Assembly (NCBI GenBank): GCA_003314535.1
Contig: POSG01000008.1
Span: 62,001-126,000 of the forward strand
Direction of reading: 5' to 3'
Length of the DNA: 64,000 bases
Source: Geobacter sp.
GTDB taxonomy: Bacteria > Desulfobacterota > Desulfuromonadia > Geobacterales > Geobacteraceae
The stretch's first letter is position 1, and each line of letters opens with the position of its first letter. A program made the translations under genes and the position numbers. Positions 27,791 to 35,975 of the stretch are shown piece by piece. The notes beneath the pieces were generated by a model. The model was not told the origin of the DNA, searched no databases, and worked only from the letters and a program-made list of their open reading frames with translations.

Positions 27791-30111
27791 TTGTCTATCC
27801 CCACGATCTTCATTCTGTGACAGTACGCGTTCAGGACCGAGAAGCCATCGCCGGCCGGAATATACTCCACCCAGAAGGTGACGTTTGCAGGTTGCAGATA
27901 CGCCATGTAGCTGCCGCTTTCCCTGCTCTTCATCTTCCTGCCGCTGGTCTCCGCCTCGAAAATCACCTTCCGGATATCTTCCTCGAGGATTCTTTGCGCA
28001 TCTATCTTTTTGCGCACCTCGGGCGGAATGGTCAGCGCCATCTTCTCGTATTCCCGCATCTGCTGCTCCTTTTTCTCTCCAAGGTCGGAAAGGACCATTT
28101 CCTTGACCCTGACGCGGTTGGCACGGCGGTCAGACCAGGAAATCCAGTTGCGGGCAGCCGGGTCCGTTCCGTCCGCGACCGGGAAAAGATGCTCGATGAG
28201 ATGGGAGACACGCTTCCCGGCGAATGCAAAATTGTCCCGGCACATGGCGCAATATGCCAGGTAGTCGTTTTCGCTGGCCGCCTTCCTGTGCTCCACCACG
28301 TCCCGGGCGAGCGTGGGATTGCCATTGTACATGAGCCCCCCGTAGCCGCAGCATTCGGGCATTTCACCGCTCAGGGGGAGTTCCTCGACCTCGATGTTCA
28401 GTAAGTGCAATAGCTTGCGGACGCTTTTCTGCCCTACAGGGTCGTGACGTGTCGCGCAGGGATCTACGACGGACACGGTGCTTTTCATCGCTCCGTTCAG
28501 GCCTTCGGGGATCCCGGCTTCCAGCATGACTTCCCAAAGGGAAACCGGGGTCGTTTCCGGCAAGTGCTCCCGGAAAATGTTCAGACAGGTTGGGCAGGCA
28601 GTGACGATTCGGGGTTTGCCCATTTCCGTCCAGGATGCGCGTATCCCGTCCAGCGCTTCCCCGAAGAGGTCGTCCCGGCCGGCCCAGAAGGCAGGAGCGC
28701 CGCAGCAGCGGAGCAGGACTCCCACTCCGCCGTCAAGTTTTTCCCTGAGGTAGCGGTACGAAGACAGGACCTCTCCGGGTGCGGAGCCGCACAACTGGCA
28801 GCTGGGGAAATAGAGCCAGGAGCTCTCCGTCTTGCCCGGTTCATGCCGGCACAGGTCGAACGGCTCGCCGTTGCTGAACGCCATGTCGTCAAGGGCGAAT
28901 TCGTGGAAGGACGACGGCATGATTTTCTGCTTCAGCATGGTCCTCCGCGCCTCGAGGCACATGTCGGCCATGCTGAAATCGTTGGGGCAGATAGTCTCGC
29001 ACAGGCCGCACGCGCTGCAGGAGTTGGTGAACACGTTGTATTGGTGTGCAGCGCCGAGGAGGATACGCTCATTATTGAATATCTCCCTGGCGTATTTCTT
29101 CGGGTACGCCTTGAAGCGTTCCATGAAGAGGCATTTCTTCACGCATTCCATGCATTCGCACTGGATGCAGCGCTGCGCCTCCGTGAGCGCCTCTTCTTCC
29201 GTATAGCCCTGGACGGCATCAACGGGCACGACCCTCGGCAGCGGATCTATCCCTTCAAGGCTGGTGAAAAGACGGGATTCGCACGGCCCTTCGTTCTCCC
29301 TCCCGAACCCCAATCCGACCTTCTGCATCAGGCGTTCCACGGAGAGGGCGGGCTTTCTTCCTTCCAATGTCTCCAAGACGGGAGAGAACGCGCCACGAAA
29401 GCGGGTGCCTCCGCCGGCGAACAACCCTTCCTTCTCCGTGGCTCCCGTTGCCGGGTCAATGGCAATGAGGCCGTGGTCATCCAGCTTCATGGAAATGTCA
29501 ATGCCGCGCACCGAATCTCGATCGAGGATCACGGCGTCGTATTCTTCACAGACCTGGTCGAAAAGCGCCTTGTCCAGCGCAGTCCCCAGACGAATATCCG
29601 CCATCAGCGTTTCAAATACCGAAAGTTCCTCGCTGATGACTTCCCGGGGCAGGAGCTCTTCCGGCAGATCCCAAAGGAAACCTCCGAGCCGGTTTTCCGC
29701 TACGAAAACCGAGATGGTGAACCCTTTCTTGAGAAGATCCAGGGCCGCGGTCACGCCCGCGAGGCCTCCGCCGATCACGGCTATCCGTTGGCTCTTGCGG
29801 GGCAGCGGCTGAACCCGCCTTTTCCCTGCATGCCTCTCGACGCATATCTTCTCCAAGGCTCCGATGGCAATGGGCCCGCCAGCCTGCCCGCGTTTGCACT
29901 TCGCTTCGCAGGGGTGATCGCAGATTCGGCCCAGGATACCGGGAAACGGCATGGTCTTGCTCAGGACTTTGTAGGCTGCGTCCCAGCCCCCCTTCCGGAC
30001 CTCTTTGAGAAAAAGCCTTGCATCCACGTGGAGCGGGCAGGCCGACGTGCACCCGGGGGGCTCCTCCTGGATGCACTTGCTTTCCCAGGCAATCAGTTCG
30101 TTCTTTTCCAT
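27787..30111 (-). CDS. Flavin/iron-sulfur oxidoreductase fusion: GltD-like dicluster, ferredoxin and HdrB-like CCG domains
   Basis: The 774-residue protein joins several electron-transfer modules. Residues ~20-75 carry a GltD-type dicluster pattern (GCTSACPLHVDA, CDHPCEAKCKRG). A Rossmann FAD/NAD(P) fold follows (IAVIGGGLAGVTAALDLL). Then come two ferredoxin-type motifs (CIQCECMECVKKC, CSACGLCETICPN) and two CCG modules like those of HdrB/HdrD (RCCGAPAFW, ECCGYGGL). The basic tail after ~630 is unassigned. It could pass electrons from the Mo aldehyde oxidoreductase to a thiol-disulfide or quinone acceptor. Its ModE-box promoter heads the ten-gene operon. Confidence 0.85.
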   Translation of the reverse strand: MEKNELIAWESKCIQEEPPGCTSACPLHVDARLFLKEVRKGGWDAAYKVLSKTMPFPGILGRICDHPCEAKCKRGQAGGPIAIGALEKICVERHAGKRRVQPLPRKSQRIAVIGGGLAGVTAALDLLKKGFTISVFVAENRLGGFLWDLPEELLPREVISEELSVFETLMADIRLGTALDKALFDQVCEEYDAVILDRDSVRGIDISMKLDDHGLIAIDPATGATEKEGLFAGGGTRFRGAFSPVLETLEGRKPALSVERLMQKVGLGFGRENEGPCESRLFTSLEGIDPLPRVVPVDAVQGYTEEEALTEAQRCIQCECMECVKKCLFMERFKAYPKKYAREIFNNERILLGAAHQYNVFTNSCSACGLCETICPNDFSMADMCLEARRTMLKQKIMPSSFHEFALDDMAFSNGEPFDLCRHEPGKTESSWLYFPSCQLCGSAPGEVLSSYRYLREKLDGGVGVLLRCCGAPAFWAGRDDLFGEALDGIRASWTEMGKPRIVTACPTCLNIFREHLPETTPVSLWEVMLEAGIPEGLNGAMKSTVSVVDPCATRHDPVGQKSVRKLLHLLNIEVEELPLSGEMPECCGYGGLMYNGNPTLARDVVEHRKAASENDYLAYCAMCRDNFAFAGKRVSHLIEHLFPVADGTDPAARNWISWSDRRANRVRVKEMVLSDLGEKKEQQMREYEKMALTIPPEVRKKIDAQRILEEDIRKVIFEAETSGRKMKSRESGSYMAYLQPANVTFWVEYIPAGDGFSVLNAYCHRMKIVGIDK

Positions 30112-30163
30112 CGGGACCTTCTTTCCTCGGAATCAGCTTCGATTTGGGATTGTCACAACGCAA

Positions 30164-30201
30164 AACGATGGAGAGCATGCACAGCGAGGCTCTCCATCGT
30201 T
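30164..30201 (-). promoter_or_regulatory. Perfect 13-bp hairpin in the leader of the Mo operon
   Basis: AACGATGGAGAGC (30164-30176) and its exact inverse (30189-30201) enclose 12 nt, and TTTTG follows on the minus strand. It begins at the -10 element and overlaps the ModE box by four bases. It may be an attenuator-like terminator or an RNA-stabilising 5' hairpin. Confidence 0.6.
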
Positions 30202-30226
30202 ATATCACAAATTACATTACGGTCAA
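30198..30226 (-). promoter_or_regulatory. ModE-type box 1 overlapping the promoter of the Mo operon
   Basis: The 24-bp site 30198-30221 has halves CGTTATAT and TACATTACG separated by 7 bp, the geometry of the E. coli modABC operator. On the minus strand TTGACC (30226-30221) and TATAAC (30204-30199) with a 16-bp spacer form a promoter covered by the site, which suggests repression. Confidence 0.75.
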
Positions 30227-30234
30227 AGTATTAT

Positions 30235-30262
30235 GGAGCCGGCCGGGCCACGCGCCGGCTCC
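30235..30262 (-). terminator. Hairpin after the aldehyde oxidoreductase gene
   Basis: GGAGCCGGC and GCCGGCTCC form a 9-bp perfect stem just after the gene; the following tract (ATAATACTTT) is only weakly T-rich. It could be a leaky terminator letting some transcripts continue into the operon. Confidence 0.55.
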
Positions 30263-30287
30263 ACGGGGTTGCTGCTTCACGCTTCTC

Positions 30288-33092
30288 CTATTTCTTCGGA
30301 GGCGCGGAGTTTACATCCTGGCACACATAACCCTGCTCCAGCGCGTCGGACACGTCGAAGGCCTTCTTCGGCGACTTGAGCGCCGCGAGGATCTTCTCGG
30401 GGTATGCCGGCAGGTGGCGTATGCGCACGCCTATGGCGTCGTCGATGGCGTTGATTACGGCGCAGTGGGGAGCGGACAGCGGCAGCTCGCCGACGCCGCC
30501 GGCGCCGAAAGCGCCGTTTTCACGTGGCTTGGTCACGTAGATCACTTCCATCTTGTCGGGTATGTCGTTGCAGAACGGGAAGCCTGCGCCGATCATGTTG
30601 GAGTGCGCCTTGATCATCTCGAAGTCTTCCGTCAATGCGAGGCCGATACCCTGGGCCAGGCCGCCGAAGATCTGGCCGTCAACGACCAGCTGGTTTGTTA
30701 TGGTGCCGACGTCTGCTATGTGGGTCATGCCGTAGCATGCCGCCTTGCCGGTCGTGATGTCGACTTCCACTTCCGCGAGGAACAGGCCGTACATGTAAAT
30801 GCAGAACGGTTCGCCCTTCCCGGTATCGACGTCGCACGGCGTGCACGGCGTGGTCCACTTGCCGTATACCTTTGTTTCGATTCCTTCCTTCTTCATTTCG
30901 TCATAGGTGCGATAGGTGCCGTCGGCTTTCTTCATGGCTGCAAGCAGGTTTTCGCAGGAAACCCTGATGGCGTTGCCGGTGACGACGTTATTGCGGCTGC
31001 CGCCGGACGGGCCGCTGTTCGGGGTGAGGCTGGTGTCATTCAGGCAGAGATGAATCTGTTCCGGTTTCAGGCCCAAGGGCCTCAAGGTTTCATGGGCGAA
31101 CGCCAGCGTACCCATGTCGGAACCCTGGCCGTGATCCTGCCAGCTGTTGCCGACCATAACTTCGTTGTTGGGCAGAAGTTCGGCCCAGTTCTCGGAGGTG
31201 TCGGGACCGTCGAGGCCGCAGCCGTATATGCCGAGGGATACGCCGACGCCACATTTCTTGGTGCCGGTGCTTCTCAGCTTGGCGGTTTCCACAGCTCTCT
31301 GGTACTTGGGACGGAGAGCCTCGAACTGCTCGGGGAACACGAATACTTCCGGAGTCTGCTGGGTCGGTGTGGTTGCGCCCGGACGGTAGCAGTTCAGTTC
31401 ACGGATTTCGAACGGGTCCTTTCCCATCTTCCTTGCCAGTTCGTCTACCAGCGACTCGGAGCAGAAGAAGGCCTGGGGAGAGCCGTAGGCGCGGAACGGG
31501 GCGCCCCAGCAGTGGTTCGTGCAGACCGTACGGCCTTCACCGCGCATGTTGGGGATGTCGTAACCTGCAAAAGCGTATTGCATGCCGCGTTGGGTCAGGA
31601 GGTCGCCGAACTCGGAGTACGGACCATGGTCAACCGACCAGTCGGTCTCGGCGGCGAGGAACTTGCCGTCCTTGTCTGCGGCCAGTCTTGCCTTGTACCA
31701 GAACGGAGAGCGCTTGCCGGTGTAGAACTGCAGCTGTGCCCAGGAGCAGGACAGGTGAACCGGCCTGCCGTCGACCGCCATGGTTGCAACCGCGAGCAGC
31801 GCCTCGTTGGAGGGACAGAATTTGTAACCGAAAGAGCTGCCGCAGGGATTCTGGACGATGACCAGGTTTTCCAGCTCGACGCCGACACCCGGGGCGATCA
31901 TGGCCTGGTGCAGCTGCAGGCAGATGGACTTGCTGTGGACGCACACCTTGCCTTCATCATTGATGTATGCGAATCCGACGTCAGGCTCCACGGGCATCTG
32001 GGGTTGACGGCCGAGATAGTACTCGCCTTCCACCACGTAGGCAGCCTTATCCATGATCGGCTTGGTGTCATCGCCCTTGACCAGCTTCTGGGTGAAGTAG
32101 ACGTTCGGGGTACCCGGGTGGATCTCGATGGCGTCGTCAGCCATAGCTGCGGGAGCGTTCATGTAGTGGGGAAGCACTTCCAGGTCGAACTTGACCAGTT
32201 TCGCGGCGGCTTCGGCATGCTCTTTCGTATCGGCAATAGCGAGGGCGATGGCGTCACCGTACTGGAAGACCTTCTCATCGCAGAGGATCGGACGATCCCA
32301 ACCGTCCCCCTTGTTGGTGGGGAAAGTGATCAGGCCGGTGATGCGGTTTCTGCCCTTGACATCCTTGTGGGTAACGATTTTGACCACGCCAGGCGCCTTC
32401 TCAGCTGCCGAGGTGTCGATTCCCTTGATGTTCGCATGGGCTACGTCTGCATATGCGATGGCGGCGTGGAGGGTGTTTTTGGGAAGCTGACCTGCCTTGT
32501 CGTTGCCGAAATCCCAGAGACCGCAGGCCTTGGCCACGGATGTCGGACGCGGAATGCGTGTTCCGTATACCCTGCCATCCGCCGGCGCCTTGTATTCGAG
32601 GGCGGATGCGGAAAGTTCGCCCCTCAGAACCTTGGCTGCATCCATTGTCGCATCGACAATGGAGATGTAACCGGTGCAGCGGCATGCGTTCCTGTTCTGC
32701 TGGAACCAGTCGCGGACATCCTGGCGGGAGGGATTCGGGTTGGAGTCGAGGAGCGCCTTGATGGAAACGACGAAGCCGGGGGTACAGAAACCGCACTGGA
32801 GCGCGCCGTGGAAGATGAGCGCTTTCTGGATGGGGTGAAGGTTGATCGGTGTGCCGATCCCCTCGGTGGTGGTGATCGTCGACCAGTTGTCGACCCGTTT
32901 CATCTTGGTGGTGCAGCTGCGGACGAGCTTGCCGTTCAGGATGACATTGCAGGCCCCGCATGTGCCGGTAGCGCAACCGACCTTGACACTGGTCAGGTGG
33001 AGCTGGTCCCGCAACACGTCGGACAGGAGAGCTTCCTGGTCGACGATCAGATGTCTCTCGACACCATTTACCTTAAGCATCTTCTTAATCAT
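30288..33092 (-). CDS. mop: Molybdopterin-dependent aldehyde oxidoreductase (Mop type)
   Basis: This xanthine-oxidase-family enzyme oxidises aldehydes to acids, or the reverse, at a Mo centre. The 934 residues hold two N-terminal [2Fe-2S] domains (GCATGTCGAC with a later C near 60; QCGFCTPG and RNACRCTGY) and the Mo domain. The catalytic Glu is expected in GAGGVGELPL at about residue 868, matching the Desulfovibrio Mop position. There is no FAD domain, so electrons must leave through a partner protein. An AAAGGAGGAGG ribosome site precedes the ATG. Dedicated maturation genes lie directly downstream. Confidence 0.93.
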   Translation of the reverse strand: MIKKMLKVNGVERHLIVDQEALLSDVLRDQLHLTSVKVGCATGTCGACNVILNGKLVRSCTTKMKRVDNWSTITTTEGIGTPINLHPIQKALIFHGALQCGFCTPGFVVSIKALLDSNPNPSRQDVRDWFQQNRNACRCTGYISIVDATMDAAKVLRGELSASALEYKAPADGRVYGTRIPRPTSVAKACGLWDFGNDKAGQLPKNTLHAAIAYADVAHANIKGIDTSAAEKAPGVVKIVTHKDVKGRNRITGLITFPTNKGDGWDRPILCDEKVFQYGDAIALAIADTKEHAEAAAKLVKFDLEVLPHYMNAPAAMADDAIEIHPGTPNVYFTQKLVKGDDTKPIMDKAAYVVEGEYYLGRQPQMPVEPDVGFAYINDEGKVCVHSKSICLQLHQAMIAPGVGVELENLVIVQNPCGSSFGYKFCPSNEALLAVATMAVDGRPVHLSCSWAQLQFYTGKRSPFWYKARLAADKDGKFLAAETDWSVDHGPYSEFGDLLTQRGMQYAFAGYDIPNMRGEGRTVCTNHCWGAPFRAYGSPQAFFCSESLVDELARKMGKDPFEIRELNCYRPGATTPTQQTPEVFVFPEQFEALRPKYQRAVETAKLRSTGTKKCGVGVSLGIYGCGLDGPDTSENWAELLPNNEVMVGNSWQDHGQGSDMGTLAFAHETLRPLGLKPEQIHLCLNDTSLTPNSGPSGGSRNNVVTGNAIRVSCENLLAAMKKADGTYRTYDEMKKEGIETKVYGKWTTPCTPCDVDTGKGEPFCIYMYGLFLAEVEVDITTGKAACYGMTHIADVGTITNQLVVDGQIFGGLAQGIGLALTEDFEMIKAHSNMIGAGFPFCNDIPDKMEVIYVTKPRENGAFGAGGVGELPLSAPHCAVINAIDDAIGVRIRHLPAYPEKILAALKSPKKAFDVSDALEQGYVCQDVNSAPPKK

Positions 33093-33109
33093 ACTTCCTC
33101 CTCCTTTGG

Positions 33110-33133
33110 GGTTATATAACTGGGCAATGCCCG
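33110..33133 (-). promoter_or_regulatory. Degenerate ModE-type half-site upstream of mop
   Basis: The palindrome GTTATATAAC (33111-33120) matches the right half of the other ModE boxes exactly, but the left half is not conserved. It lies 18 bp upstream of the mop start codon, next to the ribosome site. Confidence 0.45.
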
Positions 33134-33303
33134 GTTACAAGGGTTGTACATCTCCTCCTGCCCATCCTGTGGAGAGGATGGGGGTGAAGGCCGGTGAAAC
33201 GGTGACCCGGTCCAACCCGGCATGCAATTGCCCCGGACCCCTGCCCGTGGAGGTGGCTGGGTCGGGGGAAGTGAACCTGCCAATGAACGTTTGCGATCCC
33301 GTG

Positions 33304-33340
33304 AAAAAGGCCCCCACCCCGCTGTGGAGGGGTTGGGGTG
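33304..33340 (-). terminator. Intrinsic terminator after the MoeA-like gene
   Basis: On the minus strand CCCCAACCCC pairs with GGGGTGGGG and is followed by CCTTTTT. It separates the MoeA-like transcript from mop. Confidence 0.7.
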
Positions 33341-33376
33341 AGGGAAGGTGGAATGACAAAGCGTTCCTGCTTCTTT

Positions 33377-34402
33377 CTATCCCTTTCCGAAACTGCAGCA
33401 CGGGTAGCGGCACTCCTCGCAGCCATTGCAGTAACCGCCATGTCCCAATTCGACAATGTCTGCCCGGGTGACCCGTTCACCCGCCAGAATACGCGGCACT
33501 ATCAGCTCAAAGATCGTTGCCTTGTGATACATGGCACATCCGGGGACGCCGATGATCGGCACATCGCCGATGTAGGCAAGCATGAACATGGATCCGGGAA
33601 ACGTGGGCGCCCCGTAGGTGACCACTTCGGCTCCGGTCGCCCTTATTGATGCGGGCGTGCGGTCGTCGGGATCAACCGACATCCCGCCGCTGGCAACGAT
33701 CATTTCAGCCCCTTCATCCAGGAGCTGCCGGATCGACGCAGCGATTACCGACTGGTCATCGGGGGTGAATATCTGGTCGATGACTGAGCTGCCCACACCT
33801 TCGAACTTGGCTCGCAGGACAGGCCCGAACTTGTCCTCGATCCTGCCGTGGAACACCTCGTTGCCGGTGGTGACCAGACCGACTTTCAGCGATCGAAAGG
33901 GCTTGATCTCCACGACTGGGCCATCGTTCTTGCATATCCTTTCAACTGCCAGGACCCGGTCGTTGTCGGTATAAAGCGGAATGATCCGTGTGCCTGCAAT
34001 CGGCGCATCCACCGATACCTGTTGATTTGAATGAAGAGTCGCCAGGACGATCTGCTCTATGGAATTGATTTCCCGGAGAGCAGCAGAGTTGACCTTCAGG
34101 AGCCCGTTTCGGGAAGAGACCAGCTTTACCTTCCCCTCGGAGGGCTCGGAAAAAGTGATCCCCTCCCCTGCGGCCGCCCGCGCGATCCTGAGCGCGGCAT
34201 CGTTTTCGTGCACGAAACCTTCGTGCAGATCCAGGACGTATATATTGTCCTTGCCCAGCTTGAGCAGCTTCGGCACATCCTCTTCCCTTATGACATGGCC
34301 CTTCTTGAACGCGCGTCCCTTGAATTCCCCGGGGACAATACGGGTAATGTCATGGAACAGGACCCTGCCGACTGCTTCCTGGACCGGGATGGATTTCATC
34401 AT
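33377..34402 (-). CDS. MoeA/Mog-like molybdopterin-binding protein with Cys-rich tail
   Basis: The 341-residue protein begins like MoeA (MKSIPVQEAVGRVLFHDIT) and carries a molybdopterin-binding fold with GLVTTGNEVFHG, ASGGMSVDPDDRTP and PIIGVPGCAMYHKATIFELI. Parts of the MoeA domains are missing, and the protein ends in a Cys-rich tail (CNGCEECRYPCCSF) not found in standard MoeA. It may insert Mo into the pterin or sense Mo cofactor. Its transcript starts at a ModE-covered promoter and has a ~300-nt leader containing the conserved RNA element at 34511-34601. Confidence 0.82.
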   Translation of the reverse strand: MMKSIPVQEAVGRVLFHDITRIVPGEFKGRAFKKGHVIREEDVPKLLKLGKDNIYVLDLHEGFVHENDAALRIARAAAGEGITFSEPSEGKVKLVSSRNGLLKVNSAALREINSIEQIVLATLHSNQQVSVDAPIAGTRIIPLYTDNDRVLAVERICKNDGPVVEIKPFRSLKVGLVTTGNEVFHGRIEDKFGPVLRAKFEGVGSSVIDQIFTPDDQSVIAASIRQLLDEGAEMIVASGGMSVDPDDRTPASIRATGAEVVTYGAPTFPGSMFMLAYIGDVPIIGVPGCAMYHKATIFELIVPRILAGERVTRADIVELGHGGYCNGCEECRYPCCSFGKG

Positions 34403-34510
34403 CCTTGTTGTTCTCCCTTTTGTTCTCGATGTTTCCCGCGACCTTGCGGGGTGAAGCCGTCTTGTTGCCCGTCCGTGCTCCCGGGACGGGTCCCGTCAGG
34501 CTCCAGAATG

Positions 34511-34601
34511 AAAAAAACCCGCATCAATACCGAAAAATTTCAGTATCAATGCGGGTTCCGTTAGGTCCGCACGTGGCGGAGGACGAAATCGGCGCTTTGA
34601 C
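34511..34601 (-). ncRNA. Structured leader RNA element with terminator, copy 1
   Basis: On the minus strand the core starts AAAGCGCCGATTTCGTCC, forms an outer stem (TTTCGT with ACGGAA) and an inner stem (TCCGC with GCGGA), and ends AACCCGCA. That end is also the 5' arm of a strong terminator (CCCGCAT with ATGCGGG, then TTTTTTT). A second copy precedes the DsrC operon at 38802-38894. The inner stem changes C-G to T-A between copies, which supports a selected RNA structure. The ligand and the family are unknown to me. Confidence 0.65.
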
Positions 34602-34714
34602 CTATGTGGCTTGCAGCAGCTGTTTTGAGGTTGCTTCTCCGGTCTGCTTTCCGGGATTTTCCCATGCTTCCACGGGGAAGTAGAGCGCGTCAGGGCACTA
34701 CGTTGCAGAGGTAT

Positions 34715-34746
34715 CGTTATTTATCATGTTATATAACCATATGCAA
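34715..34746 (-). promoter_or_regulatory. ModE-type box 2 overlapping the promoter of the MoeA-like gene
   Basis: The 24-bp site 34715-34738 has halves CGTTATTT and TATATAACC with 7 bp between. On the minus strand TTGCAT (34746-34741) and TAAATA (34723-34718), spacer 17 bp, form a promoter that the site covers. Confidence 0.75.
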
Positions 34747-34861
34747 GATTTTTTTTGCCGGCGCAACGGCTGAACGATGAAAATATCTTTCATAAAAAAA
34801 ACACATTCATGTATTTAAGGAACCGGAAAAAAACCTGTATTTATTTTAGTGAACTTTTCTC

Positions 34862-34893
34862 TTGCAATCCGTTATTTAATTTGTTATATAACG
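34862..34893 (+). promoter_or_regulatory. ModE-type box 3 overlapping the promoter of the ModE-like gene
   Basis: The 24-bp site 34870-34893 has halves CGTTATTT and TATATAACG with 7 bp between and is the most palindromic copy. TTGCAA (34862-34867) and TATATA (34885-34890) with 17 bp spacing form a plus-strand promoter under the site, so the regulator probably controls itself. Confidence 0.75.
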
Positions 34894-35003
34894 GATGGAT
34901 ATTCTCCCATATCCATTCTTTCCTTGGCCCCATGTTGCCCAGCATGGGGCCTCCCTTTAGCACGCGGGGCAACTTCAGAGGCAGAAGGAAAAGGATTCCT
35001 GGA

Positions 35004-35360
35004 ATGGAAAACAAAAGAATCGACATGTCCGGCAAGATCTATCTCCACCTGAAAGACCGCAAACCTCTTGACATGGAAAGCATCCAGCTCCTGGAGAAGG
35101 TCGACATCCACGGCTCGATAGCCCGTACCGCCAGAGAGATCGGTATCAGCTATCCGAAGGTATGGCACACAATCGATACATTGAACAGGCTCTCCTCCAA
35201 ACCCCTGGTTGTGAAGCTGGCAGGGGGCAAGGGTGGCGGTGGAGGCACCTTCCTCACCGAAGAGGGCCGGAAGTTCATCAAACGCTTCAAGGCGATACAG
35301 CGAACCCACGAAAGATTCATCCGGCAGCTCGAGGACAAATGGTATAACGGCAACAGGTAA
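35004..35360 (+). CDS. ModE N-terminal-type (LysR-like) winged helix regulator, no Mo-binding domain
   Basis: The 118-residue protein is a LysR/ModE-style DNA-binding domain: LLEKVDIHGSIARTAREIGISYPKVWHTI is the helix-turn-helix, followed by GGKGGGGGTFLTEEG, the ModE wing signature. It lacks the MOP/TOBE repeats that bind molybdate in E. coli ModE, so it must either sense through another protein or use its short tail. The ATG at 35004 has AAGGA upstream. It should bind the four 24-bp boxes of this locus, one of which covers its own promoter. Confidence 0.85.
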   Translation: MENKRIDMSGKIYLHLKDRKPLDMESIQLLEKVDIHGSIARTAREIGISYPKVWHTIDTLNRLSSKPLVVKLAGGKGGGGGTFLTEEGRKFIKRFKAIQRTHERFIRQLEDKWYNGNR

Positions 35361-35400
35361 GGGCCTAGCAGAGATCACTCTGAAGGCCCTTATCCCTTAT
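35358..35400 (+). terminator. Intrinsic terminator after the ModE-like gene
   Basis: AAGGGCC (35359-35365) and GGCCCTT (35385-35391) form the stem; a weak T-rich tract follows. Confidence 0.55.
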
Positions 35401-35480
35401 TCGCATCGCCGCCGGAAATTACTCGACCAAATCCGGAAAAAGCATAAAGCTTTCACGTGTTGCTGTCCGCAAGGCTGCGA

Positions 35481-35906
35481 TCAATGTGCGTCAAACTCCA
35501 CGTCATCATGTGAGTGGCTGCACTGGTGACTGCCTTCCGCGCCACCGCAACGTCCTGCATCGACGCTCCCCTGCTTCTTCAATTCCGGCAGCTCCTGCCT
35601 GCCGAACAGCTCCACATTCTCCCGGACACTCTCAGATTGCGCCTCGTAGACCCTGAACCCCATCATGTTCAAAAGTTCCAGAAGGTTATCGCCGATTCCA
35701 CCGACAATCACTCCATCCAGCTGGCTGCCTGACAGAGCCTTGAACGGATTGCATCCGGCTTCGGGCGCATCTTTGTCATGATTGTGAACAGCCGTTGTTT
35801 CCTCGGTTTCGGTATCCACCAGCACAAACTGCGGCGCTGACGCGAAATGGCCGTAAATGCTGCTAGCCATTCCCTCATCCTTGATTACAGGAAAACATAC
35901 TTTCAT
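35481..35906 (-). CDS. NifX/NifB-like dinitrogenase iron-molybdenum cofactor family protein
   Basis: The 141-residue protein has the NifX/YjbQ-type cofactor-binding fold: MKVCFPVIKDEGMASSIYGHFASAP at the start, NPFKALSG, and VIVGGIGDNLLELLNMMGFRVYEA. A Cys/His-rich tail (GRCGGAEGSHQCSHSHDD) may bind metal. Members bind Fe-S or Mo-Fe-S clusters as carriers. I chose the ATG at 35906 with GGAGG upstream. It follows the DsrK-like gene by 69 bp and may be its last co-transcribed gene. Confidence 0.85.
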   Translation of the reverse strand: MKVCFPVIKDEGMASSIYGHFASAPQFVLVDTETEETTAVHNHDKDAPEAGCNPFKALSGSQLDGVIVGGIGDNLLELLNMMGFRVYEAQSESVRENVELFGRQELPELKKQGSVDAGRCGGAEGSHQCSHSHDDVEFDAH

Positions 35907-35975
35907 AAACGTACGACCTCCAATTTGATAAAGGGCAGTTTGTGCCCCGTAAAACATGAACCCAGATGCACCATA

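Larger units (their letters stand above)
34403..35003. other. Divergent regulatory region between the MoeA-like and ModE-like genes
   Basis: This 601-bp gap has no gene. From left to right it holds the MoeA-like leader with RNA element copy 1, two ModE boxes with promoters facing left and right, an AT-rich stretch (34740-34860), and a hairpin in the ModE-like leader with arms GGCCCCATG (34926-34934) and CATGGGGCC (34943-34951). Confidence 0.7.

Noticed and set aside
28444-30330. 628-codon plus-strand frame opposite the flavin/Fe-S fusion
   Set aside because: Shadow of the minus-strand gene, which has clear cofactor motifs.
30018-33119. Long plus-strand open frame of about 1030 codons opposite mop
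   Set aside because: It is antisense to the clearly real mop gene; high GC at third codon positions keeps the opposite strand open. It has no ribosome site and no recognisable domain.
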